A stretch of 64,000 bases of DNA from Solea solea (Eukaryota > Chordata > Actinopteri > Pleuronectiformes > Soleidae). A program made the position numbers and the translations under genes. The DNA is taken from positions 21,706,890 to 21,770,889 of the forward strand of contig NC_081136.1 in NCBI RefSeq assembly GCF_958295425.1, given 5' to 3'. Within the stretch, counting starts at the first letter, position 1. The number at the start of each line of letters is the position of its first letter. The notes under the pieces are model-generated. The model searched no databases, had not been told where the DNA came from, and worked only from the letters and a program-made list of their open reading frames with translations. Shown here one piece after another: positions 12,501 to 24,339 of this stretch.

Positions 12501-15500
12501 TCCATGCTGTAACTGATGTTTCAGTGGAGAATCGCACCAAGCCAAGTTCAGTAATGACTGGAAGTGACACATCACTTTATAGAATTCAAGACATTATGCA
12601 AAAGAAAAGGAAAAACAGCAAAGATCACCTTTGTCCTATTACTGATCAGGAAGTAGTTACACATTCTAAGAAGACATCATCAATTGGTCAAATTCAGATT
12701 CTTAATGTTATGTCAATGTCTGGAGACCAAATAAAACAGCTGTGGGACCTGCCAAGTTGTGAACGTGTGATGGATTCAGGTTCTGTGAATCCACACACAC
12801 ATTTCAGCCCAGAACCTCCTGAAAGAAGTGACAAAGTCCAGCAATCAGCTCTGTCACATCAAAGCCAGAGGTTAGGAGCGCAAACCCCAAACATTCTTAA
12901 ATGCCCAGAATATGAAGACATATCAGATTATGAACTAATGCCTGCCATACACACAGATCTCCCATGCACAGAACATGTGGATTTAGACGTCCTTGTTTGT
13001 CATGAAAATCAACAGATGGAGAAATTAAATGCAGAAACTCATCTGAAAGGAACCAACAGAAAACGTTCACAATTTGAAAATGAAGGCCAGTTTCAAATGA
13101 AGGGGGACAACATTTCAGATGATACATCTAGAGAACAAAACTGCTCTTGTCCTTGTTTTGTTGAAACTGATAGTGGATTTCAACAAGTATTATGTCCTAA
13201 ATGTGACCGTGAAAGACACTTTCTTTCATGTAGTCCTGATAATTTGAGTGATGGAGATGAGACTGATGAGATGGATGATTACATGGTCGTACCTTTAAGC
13301 ATGATAGACCTTGAATATGAATCCGCCGAAGAAATCCACGATTTCCCAGAGAACACCATACCAGATGACAGTCAAAGTGAAGATATAGAATTTCAAAGTG
13401 CTTCAGAATCTTCAACCGCTTCCGTGCCTTCCCCGATAGAAGTTTTTGACACCATTGCAAGCTTTATACTATCAAAAAGGACCACAGTTCAGTTTCCTCC
13501 AGATAGGAGCACACCAGACCATGAAATGAACTCGGATACTGGAGGATCTCATACACCTCGGCACATGATAGGGTCCCACTCTGAGCATGAAGACAGCAGT
13601 GAAACAGAGAACAGTTGTGATTATTCATCGGAAGCAGAACACAACTATTTGACAGCCTCTAAGTGTGTCTTTAAAAAGAGGTCAGCACCAGCTACAGATC
13701 AGTCTGCAGATGAAAAAGAAAATGAACCTAATAAGGCAACGAGTGTGCAAAACGGTCAAAGGAAGAGCTCAGTCAAGCTGGGCTGTATTCAAAAACTTAA
13801 AGCGCTTATCAAATCTAATGCTTGCTCAAAGGGTGCCAAATCAAAGACTAACAGCCAGAGGAACTCAAAAGCACAAGGTAAATTTGTTGATTCTGACTGG
13901 GAGGATGAAAGTGACTACAACTGCAAAATAAAGGCAAAACGGAAGAGGTTGTCTTCTTCAAGCTCAGTGGGCAGTCCAGAAGCATCTTGCAGTCAACAAA
14001 GAGGGCATCCACATCAAACTGTGGACAGTCAGTCACCACAGAGTGGGTCTGAACTTCATGAGACACAGTTCAAAGAAGTGATTAAGACTGTTGGCTCAAG
14101 TGGAGCTGACCCAGATCATGTTCAGCATGCAGCTAACAGAAAGGATATCCCAAAAGACGGTATAATAATTATTGACTCGGATACAGAGGACTCGGTGGAC
14201 ACTTGGGATGAGAGTGACAACAAAGTCAAAAAGGAAACCATTATTTGTTCACGGTTAGTAGACGATGGTAGTGCGCCATATCTTCAACTAAAGAGACACC
14301 CATGTGAAAATGTGGACAGTAGATCTGAACCTTCTAAGGAAAAGTTCCAAAGAATGGACACGTCCTCTGACGCTTCCTCAGTACCACTGCACCGGTCTAA
14401 ACTTAAAGATACACAGTTTAACGAAGGGATGCAGGAAGATGGCTCTTACTCTATAAAAAAAAGTGGACACCGACTTGAAACTGAAGATGGTACTGAGCAT
14501 ATTCAAGACAAGACATCAAATACAACTTTCAATGGCTCAGACAATCATATCATCAAGAAGGCAACCACAGATACACTGCTCCCATCATTGGGAAAAGTCT
14601 GCAGCCGGGCCTCATGTTCTATACAAAATAGAGGGTTAGCTAAAGAAATGGATGGTCTTTGTGGATCTGGCAGGGAAAAGCCTAAAAAACGCATACAATC
14701 ATCTTATGAGTCAGCAGACCGGCGGCAGTCAGTGGACCAGTCTTCTTCACGTTGTAACAGTTTGATCCCACGTCTCTATTTTATCGATCCAGCTGATCCT
14801 CGTGATCCACTGAAACTTGTAAAAGGTCAACCGCTCCAAAGGCGGGATAAGGAAGACACTGTGGTTACCAAGGCCCCCTCAACAAGTAAAAAGATGCACT
14901 CCAGTGATGAGAATACTCAAGATACGTCTTTGAATAGAACTCAAGTCAACATAACCAATCCCAAACTGCTTTTAAGACATCGTTCATTATCCAACCAAGA
15001 AGGCCAGTCCATCTCCAGAAGTTTGTTACAGCCCGGAGAAACTGCCACCATATCTCATCAGTCAAAAATTTATGAAAGCACTTCTGTTCCAAAACATAAT
15101 TTGAGTTCATCCAAACTAAGACATTCCTTTTCTCATCCATCAACATCATGCCATCCTTGGAGCAACACAAGAGACCAATCATTGAATGCAACCAGCCAAT
15201 TATCAGCGGTTGAACGATTGAAAAATAACTGGAGGGAAACCTACTACCCAACGAAGAAAGACAGGAAAACTAGCACCGAGACAGAGGAGGCTTCCAGAAC
15301 CTTGAATACTGAATCAAAGAGAGAAGCCTATCCACCATTGAGTCACCAGGAGAGGGCGGGTCACCAGGAAAGAGCAGGTCACCACGACAGACCACCCAGA
15401 CAGAGACGCAACTCCAAAGAGTTTGAAACCAGTCTGATGAAGAGAGCCAAGATGGAAGCTGTGCAGTTGACAAGGGCAACAAATCGAAACAACTCTAGGG

Positions 15501-15914
15501 AACAAAGTGTGTTCTTTTCAAATCTTTTTTACTTTTTTTGTTTTTTTCAAAAATAAATTCACATGACAGTCCAATCAAAACTTGTCTAACCTGAATACAT
15601 TTTCCTGATCCCCATTCTTACCACAGGAGGCTCCGTGGGTGGAGGTTACAAGTGGTCAGAGAAGTCAAAAGTGGTGAGGTCAAAGAAAGGTGACACTTTT
15701 CAATTTCCCCCTTGCATGGTTTGCCCCATGTATAATCACCACTCTTTTACAGCAGCCTGGTGCAGTGTATAAGTTGGCTTTTTTTTTTTTCCTTTTTTTT
15801 CTTCTTTTTTTGAGATACAGGTACATTTTTTCTTTCTTGTTTTTGTTTGTTGTTTTTTGTAAAGCAGGTTCCATAAAGAGGGGCGACAGATGGTCTCCCA
15901 GATCGGATAACTGA
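9532..15914 (+). pseudogene. Long-exon disordered nuclear-type protein gene, disrupted by a transposon
   Basis: A coding exon runs from the acceptor at 9479 to the donor at 15506 (ACAAA|GTGTGT). Two small exons follow, 15627-15689 and 15868-15914, joined in phase and ending at TGA 15912-15914, with C-terminus WSPRSDN. About 1,580 codons would be encoded. Two lesions are visible. The first frame stops at 10708. Adding one base to the AAA run at 10679-10681 continues the frame up to 10776. There a Tc1-like element (10777-12106) interrupts it, and the same frame resumes directly at 12107. The protein is Ser/Asp/Lys-rich and largely disordered. It has two KRNENS units (about 10422-10455), a Cys cluster (CSCPC...CPKC, about 13141-13206), a SUMO-interaction-like motif IIIIDSDTED (about 14161-14190), basic NLS-like KAKRKRL and two HQERAG repeats near 15343. 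I do not recognise it firmly. The architecture recalls vertebrate RESF1/KIAA1551, but that is a guess. It is either a disrupted gene, a TE-bearing allele or an assembly error. Confidence 0.7.
10777..12106 (-). mobile_element. Decayed Tc1-like transposon inside a coding exon
   Basis: TA dinucleotides flank it at 10777-10778 and 12105-12106. The inner ends are inverted repeats: CACTGAACAAAAATTTAAAC on the left against (inverted) CACCTAACAAAAGTATAAAC on the right, followed by matching blocks around AAACATTTTCTCTATAC/GAACGTTTTAGATC. On the - strand, remnants of a Tc1 transposase are readable: LFTDES (about 11390-11410) and the QHDNAQPHVAR block (about 11310-11340), broken by stops and frameshifts. 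It is inactive. Removing it precisely (one TA left) reconnects the host reading frame, so it inserted into a coding sequence and not an intron. Confidence 0.85.
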
Positions 15915-16242
15915 CGACAAAACTCCTGTTCCAGTGGAGAAGAGGATTACTTGCAATGATGTCCAATAGAATTTAACTGAATGTTCTGAATTTTAATGTT
16001 TTTCCATTTCATTGTTTTTGCTTAGGTTCCTCCCGTAACTTTTAAATGTTTCTTCTTTTTTATCCCTCATAGAAAGTGAGAGATGGATATGTGTGTATGA
16101 ATGTAACCTTAATTATTCCTCTGTTTTAAGTTGATAATGGTTTTGTGTTGGTAGTACTTAAAATCACCTTTCAGTGCTTGTGATAATTCAGTGGTTTCCC
16201 ACTATTTGAGGGACTGTGGCCCTTGGTGGGACATTATAACTA

Positions 16243-16262
16243 ATTAAAAGCTATTGTTTTTG
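16243..16262 (+). terminator. Polyadenylation signal of the long-exon gene
   Basis: ATTAAA at 16243-16248 lies about 330 bases after the stop codon, followed by a T-rich stretch and an A-run. It is the best candidate for the transcript end. The cleavage point is inferred. Confidence 0.45.
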
Positions 16263-16272
16263 TAAAAAAAAA

Positions 16273-16684
16273 AGTAGTGAATGATGTTTTGTAATTGAAA
16301 CTATAAAGTATGTATGATCATTATTTTTATTTATTTAATTACAAGTGACAGTAGTTAATTGGTTTCAGAGATAGGATTAGAGTTGTCATAGGTTTTGGTG
16401 GACTCTTCAAAATTTTAGAGCTCAATTTTGGAAGTTTGGTAATGATTATGTTTAGCCATACAGTACAGTGTGGTCTGTCAGAATTAGGGTGTCCAGATCT
16501 GGATTGTGAATCGAATGTTGATTGAAACACATCACGATCTTGACCTTTGAAAGCAAAGGTGGAATCGAGGATTCAACCACGCCCCTGTGTGACGTCTTCA
16601 ACTGCCATCATCAACTGGTGATTGGGCAGCACCAAACAAACCCCCTCCCACTTCTCTGAAATCCCTAGTGGAAATATTTTGCAA
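16273..16684. other. Intergenic, no gene seen
   Basis: AT-rich sequence between the transcript end and the SINE. No supported feature. Confidence 0.4.
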
Positions 16685-16697
16685 ACTTATTCAGTTG

Positions 16698-17045
16698 GGG
16701 CTACACGGTGGAGTAGTGGTTAGCACTCTCGCCTTGCGCCGGTTGGAACAAGGGCCTTTCTGCATGGAGTTTGCATGTTCTCCCCGTGTGTGCGTGGGTT
16801 CTCTCCGGGTTCTCCGGCTTCCTCCCACAGTTCAAAAACATGCAATGTGGGGATTAGGTAAATTGGACACCCTAAATTGACCATAGGAGTGAGTGTGAGA
16901 GTGAATGGTTGTTTGTCTCTATATGTGTGTGGCCCTGCGATGGACTGGCGAACTGTCCAGGGTGTACCCCGCCTATCGCCCGATGTAGCTAAGATTGGCA
17001 CGGCACCCCCCGCGGATAAAGCGGTAGATGATGACTGACTGACTG
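16698..17045 (+). mobile_element. tRNA-derived SINE with 13-bp target duplication
   Basis: The tRNA-like head contains an A-box-like GTGGAGTAGTGGTTAGCAC. It is followed by a body found across fish genomes (TGCATGTTCTCCCCGTG, ATTGACCATAGGAGTGAG, GATGGACTGGCGAACTGTCC) and a short tandem tail (GACT)n. It is flanked on both sides by the identical 13-mer ACTTATTCAGTTG (16685-16697 and 17046-17058), direct proof of retroposition. Related copies are at about 41805-41940 and 45455-45635, inverted. Confidence 0.85.
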
Positions 17046-17058
17046 ACTTATTCAGTTG

Positions 17059-17433
17059 TGCAAAACCCTTGATTTAAGCATTCAATTAGCATACTAGTAC
17101 CATTCTATGAAATGCTAAGCAGGTTGCATCTTATTACAAAGGTGTTGCCTTTGTAACACCAGAGATGGCAGACTTCACCCCATTCACACAACAAATTATG
17201 TCATATCAATTAAAATTTTTGGTAATTAAACATTTTGAAAAATGAATTAAATATCAATGTTGGTAGATTAGTACACCACCCTGAAAACAGGGAAAAGACA
17301 ATCTATGCCTTTAAAATCAGTTTAATCACTAATTAACTATAATATGAAAATATATCCCAATTAAACAGTATTGAAGATATGAATCGGAATAAAAATCAAT
17401 TAAACAATTTGATTCACTGAAATTAATACATAG
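17059..17433. other. Intergenic, no gene seen
   Basis: AT-rich non-coding sequence. No supported feature. Confidence 0.4.
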
Positions 17434-19658
17434 GTTTGGCAAGATGGTGGCGCTCATGGTTGCAGCGGGGTACGGCTCTTTGTTTTTGGTGTTTTATGTA
17501 GGTCTTTGCTCGAGCTAATCAGCATTACAACAGGCAGGAGCTTCTGGATATCGGCTTCAACACGAAGCTGACCATGACAGTGGAGTCTCATCACTTGTTC
17601 AACACACAGCAAGATGGCGAGACCACCGGGAGCTCTCTGGATTGTTGTCAGCGGCGGAGGCGGCGTTCGAGAGGAAGTGGAAGCAGGGATGCCATTCTGG
17701 CCTACTAGCAAGGCTGAGGAACCCACACGCCTTCTCTCCCGAGTATGTTCCTCACCAACGCGAGATCTGTGGTCTACAAGATGGACGAGCTGGAACAACT
17801 CATGCAGGGGAATCATTACATCCGTGACTGCTGCGTCTCCATTATAACAGAGACCTGGCTTCACCCACTGATCCCCGATGCCACTGTCCAGCGAGAGAGA
17901 TGCACCAGAAGCCCTGGATGACCAGCCAGGTCAAGGCACTCCTCAGGACCTGCAACACAGCCTTCAGGTCAGGAGACAGAGCCCTCTACAGTGCTACCAG
18001 AGCTGACCTGAAGAGAGGCATCAGGAAGGCCAAGTGGACTATAAGATTGAGAACCACCTCTCCACCAACAACCCACCAACCACAGGGGGGCAAACACCGC
18101 AGCCAAGGACACAAGCACCGCTCTGTACAGGTACGGAAGGTGGAACAAGTACTCAGCAGTGTGAACACCAGGAAAGCAGCGGGACCTGACGGCATACCTG
18201 GGAAGGACCTTAAAGCCTGTGCCCACCAGCTCTGAGGTCTTCACTACGATCTTCAACCACTCCTTGGCACAGGCCTCCATCACAGCCTGCCTGAAGTCCG
18301 TCACCATCATCCCCATATCCAAGAGACCAGCCACAAACCCTCACACCAATCATCACAAATGTCTGGGGCGGGTGATCCTGAGACACATCAAGGACTGCCT
18401 TCCTCCCAAACCAATCTGCCTACAGGGAAAACAGGTCGACAGAGGACGCCATCATCCCCCGCACTGCGCTGAGCCACCTGGAACAAGGGGGGAGCTCTTT
18501 GTTGACTACAGCTCAGTGTTTAATACTACGATCCCCGACATCCTGGTCAGCAAACTGTCTGACCTGGGACTCCACCCACTGACCTGCTCCTGGGTAAAAA
18601 ACCAACCTGCCCCAAGGCAGTGAGACTCGGATCCCACCTGTCCTCCACTCACACACTGAGCACGGGCTCCCCACAGGGGTGCGTGCTGAGCCCCCTCCTC
18701 TACACACTCTACACGTTGGACTGCAGTCCCACCCACTCCAGCAACACCATTGTGAAGTTTGCAGACTACACAACAGTGGTGGGGCTGATCTCAGGGGGAT
18801 GAGTCTGCCTAAAAGGATGAGGTCCTGGCTCTGTCGACGTGGTGTTCGGCCAACAACTTGGTGCTGAACACCACAAAGACCAAGGAGATCATCCTGGACT
18901 TCAGAAAGAACAGGGCAGACCCGTCCCCCCTCCACATCAAAAGAGACTGTGTAGAGAGGGTCCACTCCTTCATCTTCCTGGGACCACAATCTCACCTGTC
19001 GTGGACTAAAAACACCTTGACTGTAGTTAAGAAGGCCCAGCAGCACCTGCACTTCCTGAGGCTACTCAGGATAAAGAACATCAGCCAGAAGCTGTTGGTG
19101 AACTTCTACCGCTCCTCCGGCGAGAGCGTACTACCTTATTGCATCTCGGGTGGTTCTCTCGCTGCGCTGAGGCAGAGCAGAGGAGGCTCCAGGGGGTGGT
19201 GAAAACGGTCCAGAGGATTATCTGCTGCCCCCTCCCCTCCCTGAAGGATATCTACTCTCCCCGAAGCCTCAGCAGTGCTGAGCGCATCACTCTGGACAGA
19301 TCCCATCCCGCCCACCACCTCTTTGAACTGTTGTCCTCAGGCAAGCGCTACAGGTTCATTAGAACCCGGACCACCAGACTGAGAGACAACTTATTTCCCC
19401 AAGCCATCACCAGATTGAACTCTCATGCACACTAACCCCCACCCCCCGCACCACAACACACTACCTCACCCAATATCATTAATTCCGTGAATTATTCCTA
19501 TAATAATGCATGGCATTGTCTGATTGCTTGTTGCTGTTGTTATTTAGGATTGTTTGCCAGGCAATACTATTTGTATTTATGTTTTTGCACACAAGGTGTG
19601 AAAACAATTTTGTTGCTTTTACCTGCATAATGATAAATAAAGGTTATTCTATTCTAAA
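17434..19658 (+). mobile_element. Dead L2/CR1-type LINE
   Basis: Fragments of one non-LTR ORF2 are readable in changing frames. They include an endonuclease/linker region (about 17690-18060), an RT entry motif RKAAGPDGIPG (about 18168-18200), the RT block GSPQGCVLSPLLYTLY (about 18666-18713) and the catalytic-loop block FADYTTVVGLI (18758-18790). The C-terminal region follows (about 18860-19430), ending LNSHAH before a stop. The 3' end carries ATAAATAAAGGTTATTCTATTCTA, typical of fish L2 tails. The RT active-site loop reads FADY where the family has FADD, and several frameshifts and deletions are present, so it cannot be active. Confidence 0.85.
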
Positions 19659-19659
19659 T

Positions 19660-20400
19660 AACACAAAGTTAAGTAAGTCATCTAAGCCAATGAACATCAA
19701 AGTATAATGAAAGTTTAGTAATTTGATCAAATAATTGTCACTTAATACAGCTAAAATTCACACAAGCTATATACACCATAAACACCTGCGTGTGTTGAAT
19801 CGTGTGAAACAGGAAGTAAAGACAAGAAAGGGAGTGACATGGTTGATAACCAAGCGAAGCTACTCCCACTTCTGGAACCAAAGAGGCAGAGGTGTGCACA
19901 GTAGCAGTGACTGTAGATGCACGCCTCCACACAGGATGGTGCCAAAAGCACATTAACATAAGGTCGCAGATCTTTGGCCAAACACAACAATATGGCTGTA
20001 GACAAAGCGTGTTTTACACAAGATGTGGCCCATGAGGGAGCTCACATTCATGTGTTTCAAAGCACAGCGTGTTCTATGAAGGAAACAAAGGACGCCATGC
20101 AACATGAGAGTTAATGGCCATTCAAACCACACAGACCTGACACATGTAAAAACCAAGTCAGTCTGTGAATTATATCGTTTACTCTTCTCATCACATTTGA
20201 TCCTCTGTGTCTCTGAAGGAAAGCAGTATGGGCGTCAGTTTTAGAGGGAGGCGTTGGCCTAGGTGCAGGTGGGCGCTCGGCTCCAGAGGAGTGTGTGTTT
20301 GGACACAAAATAAGGCCAGCGAGTGTGAAAAAACAGAGATGGCCAATGAAAACAGAGACAGCCAATGAGAAAACGGAGACGGCCAATGAGACTTTAGGGA
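19660..20400. other. Intergenic, no gene seen
   Basis: No coding or RNA gene supported. A short tandem of ACAGAGA(T/C)GGCCAATGA units is present at about 20333-20390 (three imperfect copies). Confidence 0.4.
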
Positions 20401-20633
20401 CCCTGCTCCTGGAATGTCACCTCTAGTCATAATCTGGTCCCCTACACTCGGTCTGGGGAGTGTCTGGGTGGCATGGCTGCAGCCCATCATGACGCACCTC
20501 CCTTAAGGTGCGGTGGTGGGCAGCGGACTGCTTACCCGGCGGGGGGTGAACGGTGGTCTGTTGACAGTGGGCCACGGTGCCCCTCCTTGGGATGGGGGGC
20601 ATGCAATAGGCCTCTGGTGGGTGGAGGCGGGTT
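20400..20633. repeat. GC-rich unclassified repeat, left part
   Basis: A G-rich stretch (GGTGCGGTGGTGGGC, GGCGGGGGGTGAACGG) that resumes after the hAT element at 21608-21830 in similar composition. It was evidently one unit split by the hAT insertion. The family is not recognised. Confidence 0.45.
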
Positions 20634-21607
20634 TAGGACTGGGCCGATAATCAATAAATCAATTAATCGCACGATAAATTAAAATGAACTCAATAATTTT
20701 TTCCGGCCTCGATATATTGCCATGTGCATGCGTGTTCATTTTCCTTGTCTCACGCCTCCAAGAAGGATCGATGACAAGAGGGTTCACTCTGCTCTCGGTC
20801 TCAGCACCTGGGTGCTTTTGTTCCATAGCGGAAAGAATGGAGTGAAACCTCTTGACGGTCATCCAGTCTCTTTGTCTCTGTGGGGGGAGGCTGGGCCGCT
20901 AGCAGTGGTTAGCCAATGCTAGTGCCCAGCGGAACAAGGAAGAAAGATGATTGCAAAGTCAAATGCCACAGCCCCAGGGTGGGAATATTTCGGCTTCAAA
21001 CCAAATGAGCAAGGTGAGCCCATCAACATGGACGAGCCAGTATGCCAAACTTGTTCTAAAGTGGTGGCAACACAACAAACTTGCATGCCCACCTGAGGCA
21101 TAACCACCTGACCCAGTTTTTGCAGCTGGGGAAAAAAACTGTACCTCGAGATGCAGAGCCTATGTCCCGACAGTCAACACTCACTGAGAGGTTTGGTCGG
21201 CAAAGTAAATATAAATGGAACATCGCAAAAGAAATGCTGCACTTTGATACAGTTTAAAAGCCAGCATTTAGCGAAATGCTGCAAAAGTTTGACAGACGGT
21301 ACGAATTGCCTGCGTGAAAATACATGTCACAAACGGCAATTGCAGAACTCCGAGACCTGAGTGCAATTTTTGCTAACAGACTGAGTCCTTTTTTTTGTTT
21401 ACTGTTTTTTGTTTGTTTTATTTATTTAGGATATTTAAACGTTCTTGAAATTACAATGGTAAAACACACTGAGAAATAAAAGTTTATTGTATTTGAAAGG
21501 GTGTGCATTATTATGATATATTATCATGTTGACAATAATATCGTTAATCGGCAATAATTTGTGGGACAGTATATCGTCCAGCAAAATGTATTATCGTCCC
21601 AGGCCTA
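20634..21607 (+). mobile_element. hAT transposon remnant with BED-finger fragment
   Basis: The 18-bp terminal inverted repeats are TAGGACTGGGCCGATAAT (20634-20651) and, inverted, TAGGCCTGGGACGATAAT (21590-21607), matching at 16 of 18 positions. The flanks are the identical 8-mer GGCGGGTT (20626-20633 and 21608-21615), a perfect hAT target duplication. On the + strand near 20946-21095 the translation WEYFGFKPNEQGEP...CQTCSKVV resembles the BED zinc finger at the N-terminus of ZBED/hAT transposases. The catalytic domain is absent, so it is an internally deleted, non-autonomous copy. Confidence 0.88.
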
Positions 21608-21830
21608 GGCGGGTTCTGGCCTGCCTCCTCTGTGGGTGGTCTGGGGGGACTTGGCTTCTGCCAGTGGTGAGCTGGCCCGGCCCTCGGGCGCTAGCGGGCT
21701 CTGGGTGCGGGGTAGCTTGGCCTCTGTCTGTAGTCTTATCGCCGCCTGCTCCCTTGGGCTGACCCTGGGTGGGGGGCCACTGCTGGGGGTTGACCTGGCA
21801 TTGGCTCAGTCCCCCACTTAGATTCTAACC
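21608..21830. repeat. GC-rich unclassified repeat, right part
   Basis: Continuation of the GC-rich unit interrupted by the hAT at 20634-21607. It is followed by a (CA)n run near 21880-21895. The family is not recognised. Confidence 0.4.
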
Positions 21831-23030
21831 TATGAAAATCCGTGTACATATACACTGATATGCACAATCTCATACACGGACACACACACACACACATACA
21901 TCCCACCATCCATCATCTTGGGTGCTGTTCTAAGTCAGTGTTCTGCAGCCATAGCTTAATTTATGTTGACGATGATATGATACTAAAAAAACTATGTGGT
22001 AAGTGAAGCCAGGTCTACTGAAGGGTGTTAAGAAGACACCAAATGCCTCTTTATTTTTTCATCAGTCCAAATTTCAATTTATTGCTACACATCCTCTGCC
22101 ACCTTCTGGTAGCGAGGGTAAATTGTCTGTCTGTCTGTCTGTCTAATCGAATATTATTTGTTTCTCTACTATCCTCTTGGCTATAGTATTTGCTTTTACT
22201 ATTGGGTCTCCTGACTTCCTGTCCTTCACTTCATTTCTCAGATGGAAAAAAGGCTAAATAAATAGTCCAAAAACCAAAATCTGACCGTTTATTTGAATTT
22301 GGTTTTCTCATTTCTCGTTTTTTGATTTTGACAACAAAAACGAAAAAGACAGCATTTTTTTTTCGTTTATGCTTCAAAATGAAAAACTATGGTATTTCCG
22401 TTTTCTCGTTAATTGGTTTAAACGATGGTCAAAACAGAAGCAAGGGGGCACAGAAGACCCACCCACTAATGAATAGGAAACATTGCGTGGTATATTTGTT
22501 TGTCAGTCAGACCAGTGAAACTCGAAATCGAGCTGAATTCTTGTTTTTCCTTCCTCTGTGAAAATTGAAAAAAAACAAAAAATCGGAACTGAACTCCCAT
22601 TTTTGTTTTTTTGGCCAAAATTGAAAAAACGAGAGAAAAAAACAACCCGTTTCCGGTTTCTGCCGGAACAAACGTACCTTGGTCCTCTGTCTACTGCAAG
22701 TTTTTGATCCACTGCCTTGCACACAATGCTTGTACCTGAAGTTCCCCCGGAGTGTCGCATAATAGTCTTACAGGCCACTGGAAGGACAAAATGTATACAC
22801 GTTTGAAAGAATATTAACTAGGGTTAAATAAAAATAAAAACAACAAACTAAAAGCAAAACACACAAAACCTTTCAAAGTTACATACATAAAATCACTCCA
22901 CTGTCCATGTCTTTCATATATGGCCTTGCAGATGGGACTGCTTCTAAATGTGAGGTTACCTCCACATTGTGTGCTGAGCTAAGTGTATGAAAACATAATG
23001 TAAATAGGTCAGAGAGGGTATACATTCTTC
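21831..23030. other. Repeat-like, no gene seen
   Basis: It includes (GTCT)n at about 22124-22144 and two mutually inverted A/T-homopolymer-rich blocks with AAAACGA/TCGTTTT motifs at about 22300-22420 and 22560-22640, which suggest a degenerate inverted-repeat element. No coding feature is supported. Confidence 0.35.
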
Positions 23031-23034
23031 TTCT

Positions 23035-23402
23035 TCTTTTCTTTTCGGCTGCTCCCTTCAGGGGTCGCCACAGCGTATCAACCTCCTCCATCTAACCCTG
23101 TTCTCTGTATCCCCCTCTCTCACACCAACTAACTTCATGTCCTCTTTCACTACACCCATAAACCTTCTCTTTGGTCTTCCTCCACCTCCTGCCTGGCAGT
23201 TCCAACCCCAGCATCCTTTTACCAAGATACTCACTTTCCCTCCTCTGTACATAACCAAACCATCTCATTCTGGCCTCTCTGACCTTATCTCCAAAACGTC
23301 TAACGTGCTGTTCCTCTGATTGACTCATTCCTGATCCTATCCATCTTTGTCACTCCCAAAGAGAACCTCAACATCTTCATCTCTGCTACCTCCAGCTCCA
23401 GA
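23035..23402 (-). mobile_element. RTE-type LINE 3' fragment
   Basis: On the - strand, overlapping frames give the C-terminal end of an RTE-family reverse transcriptase: MRWFGYVQRRES, then ELPGRRWR, then a basic KEKVYG-type segment and RWRRLIRCGDP, followed by a 3' tail reading (inverted) AGGGGTCGCCACAG. A shorter relative of the same tail is at 48710-48840. It is only a 5'-truncated fragment and is frameshifted. Confidence 0.7.
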
Positions 23403-23583
23403 GAGGGTATACATTCATTTGAATATATATGTAATGACGTTGTTTTTGTCTGTTCATAGGACCACTTCCACTGTTGTGAGTAGTATAATAATAATAATAA
23501 TAATTTTAACAATATAAATTATATATAATAAAGGTATCTATATCCAGGTTTTAGCATAATGATTTTACAAAAGACACTATAAC

Positions 23584-23880
23584 TTACCGCAATTGTAAAC
23601 CCACCTTTTTCTTCCTGACTCTTCTCCAGAAACAATTTTGACAGTGCTCCTCCAGTGTTATCAATCTGGCATTGACATCACTTGCGTCACTTTGAACTGA
23701 AACTGCGTGAACTGTGTCATATGTTGCATTAGCTGGCGAGACGGCCTCTAATAAAACCTCAGTCGGAGAGACTGAAGTCACCAAAGGAATAAACCCACTG
23801 ACTGATTCAGGAAAGAAGAAAACATTTGACCCTACACTTAGTTTAAATATTTGCCTATTTGTAATATGGTTGCATTTCAC
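23584..23880 (-). pseudogene. Possible coding fragment, unknown family
   Basis: A 98-codon open frame on the - strand, with a less biased composition than its surroundings (segments VQSDASDVNARLITLEEHC and NCFWRRVRKK). It may be a piece of a transposon-encoded protein. No family is recognised and no neighbouring exon is evident. Confidence 0.2.
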
Positions 23881-24339
23881 TTACTGATTAGTGCAAAGAA
23901 ACCATGTTGATGTTGGAAGTATTAACTTGACTGAATTCCTCAGATGATGCATTATAATGTAGGCCTGATTTATCCTGGTTTGCATATTTTTAGACCAAAC
24001 AGCAGATCATCAAAGCACTCATTATGTGGGGGAAACTGACACAACTGAGGATATTGCCCTCACTGATTGATTTCAGAAGAAGGTAATTAAATAAGTCAAA
24101 CAGTTAAAGTGTATTTACTTAAATGTCTTGAATGTCTTAAAGATGTACAGTACATTTCATTATATTGATAAGCAAACAGAAGATCTCTCAGGAGAGAGTT
24201 ATTTTGGGGTTAGACGTATCACCTATGACAGTTTACAACAGGTTCACAGCAGAGATCTACAGGTCAGGCCTGGACACTGCCTTGTTTGGGCTCTGGTCAT
24301 CACAGAGAATGTATACATATATAGTTTAGTAACTAGGTT

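Noticed and set aside
15680..15966. Lys-rich - strand frames near 15680-15966
   Set aside because: They derive from T-rich intron sequence between the two small 3' exons.
20473..20682. Gly/Arg-rich + strand frame
   Set aside because: It falls in the GC-rich repeat and crosses the hAT boundary.
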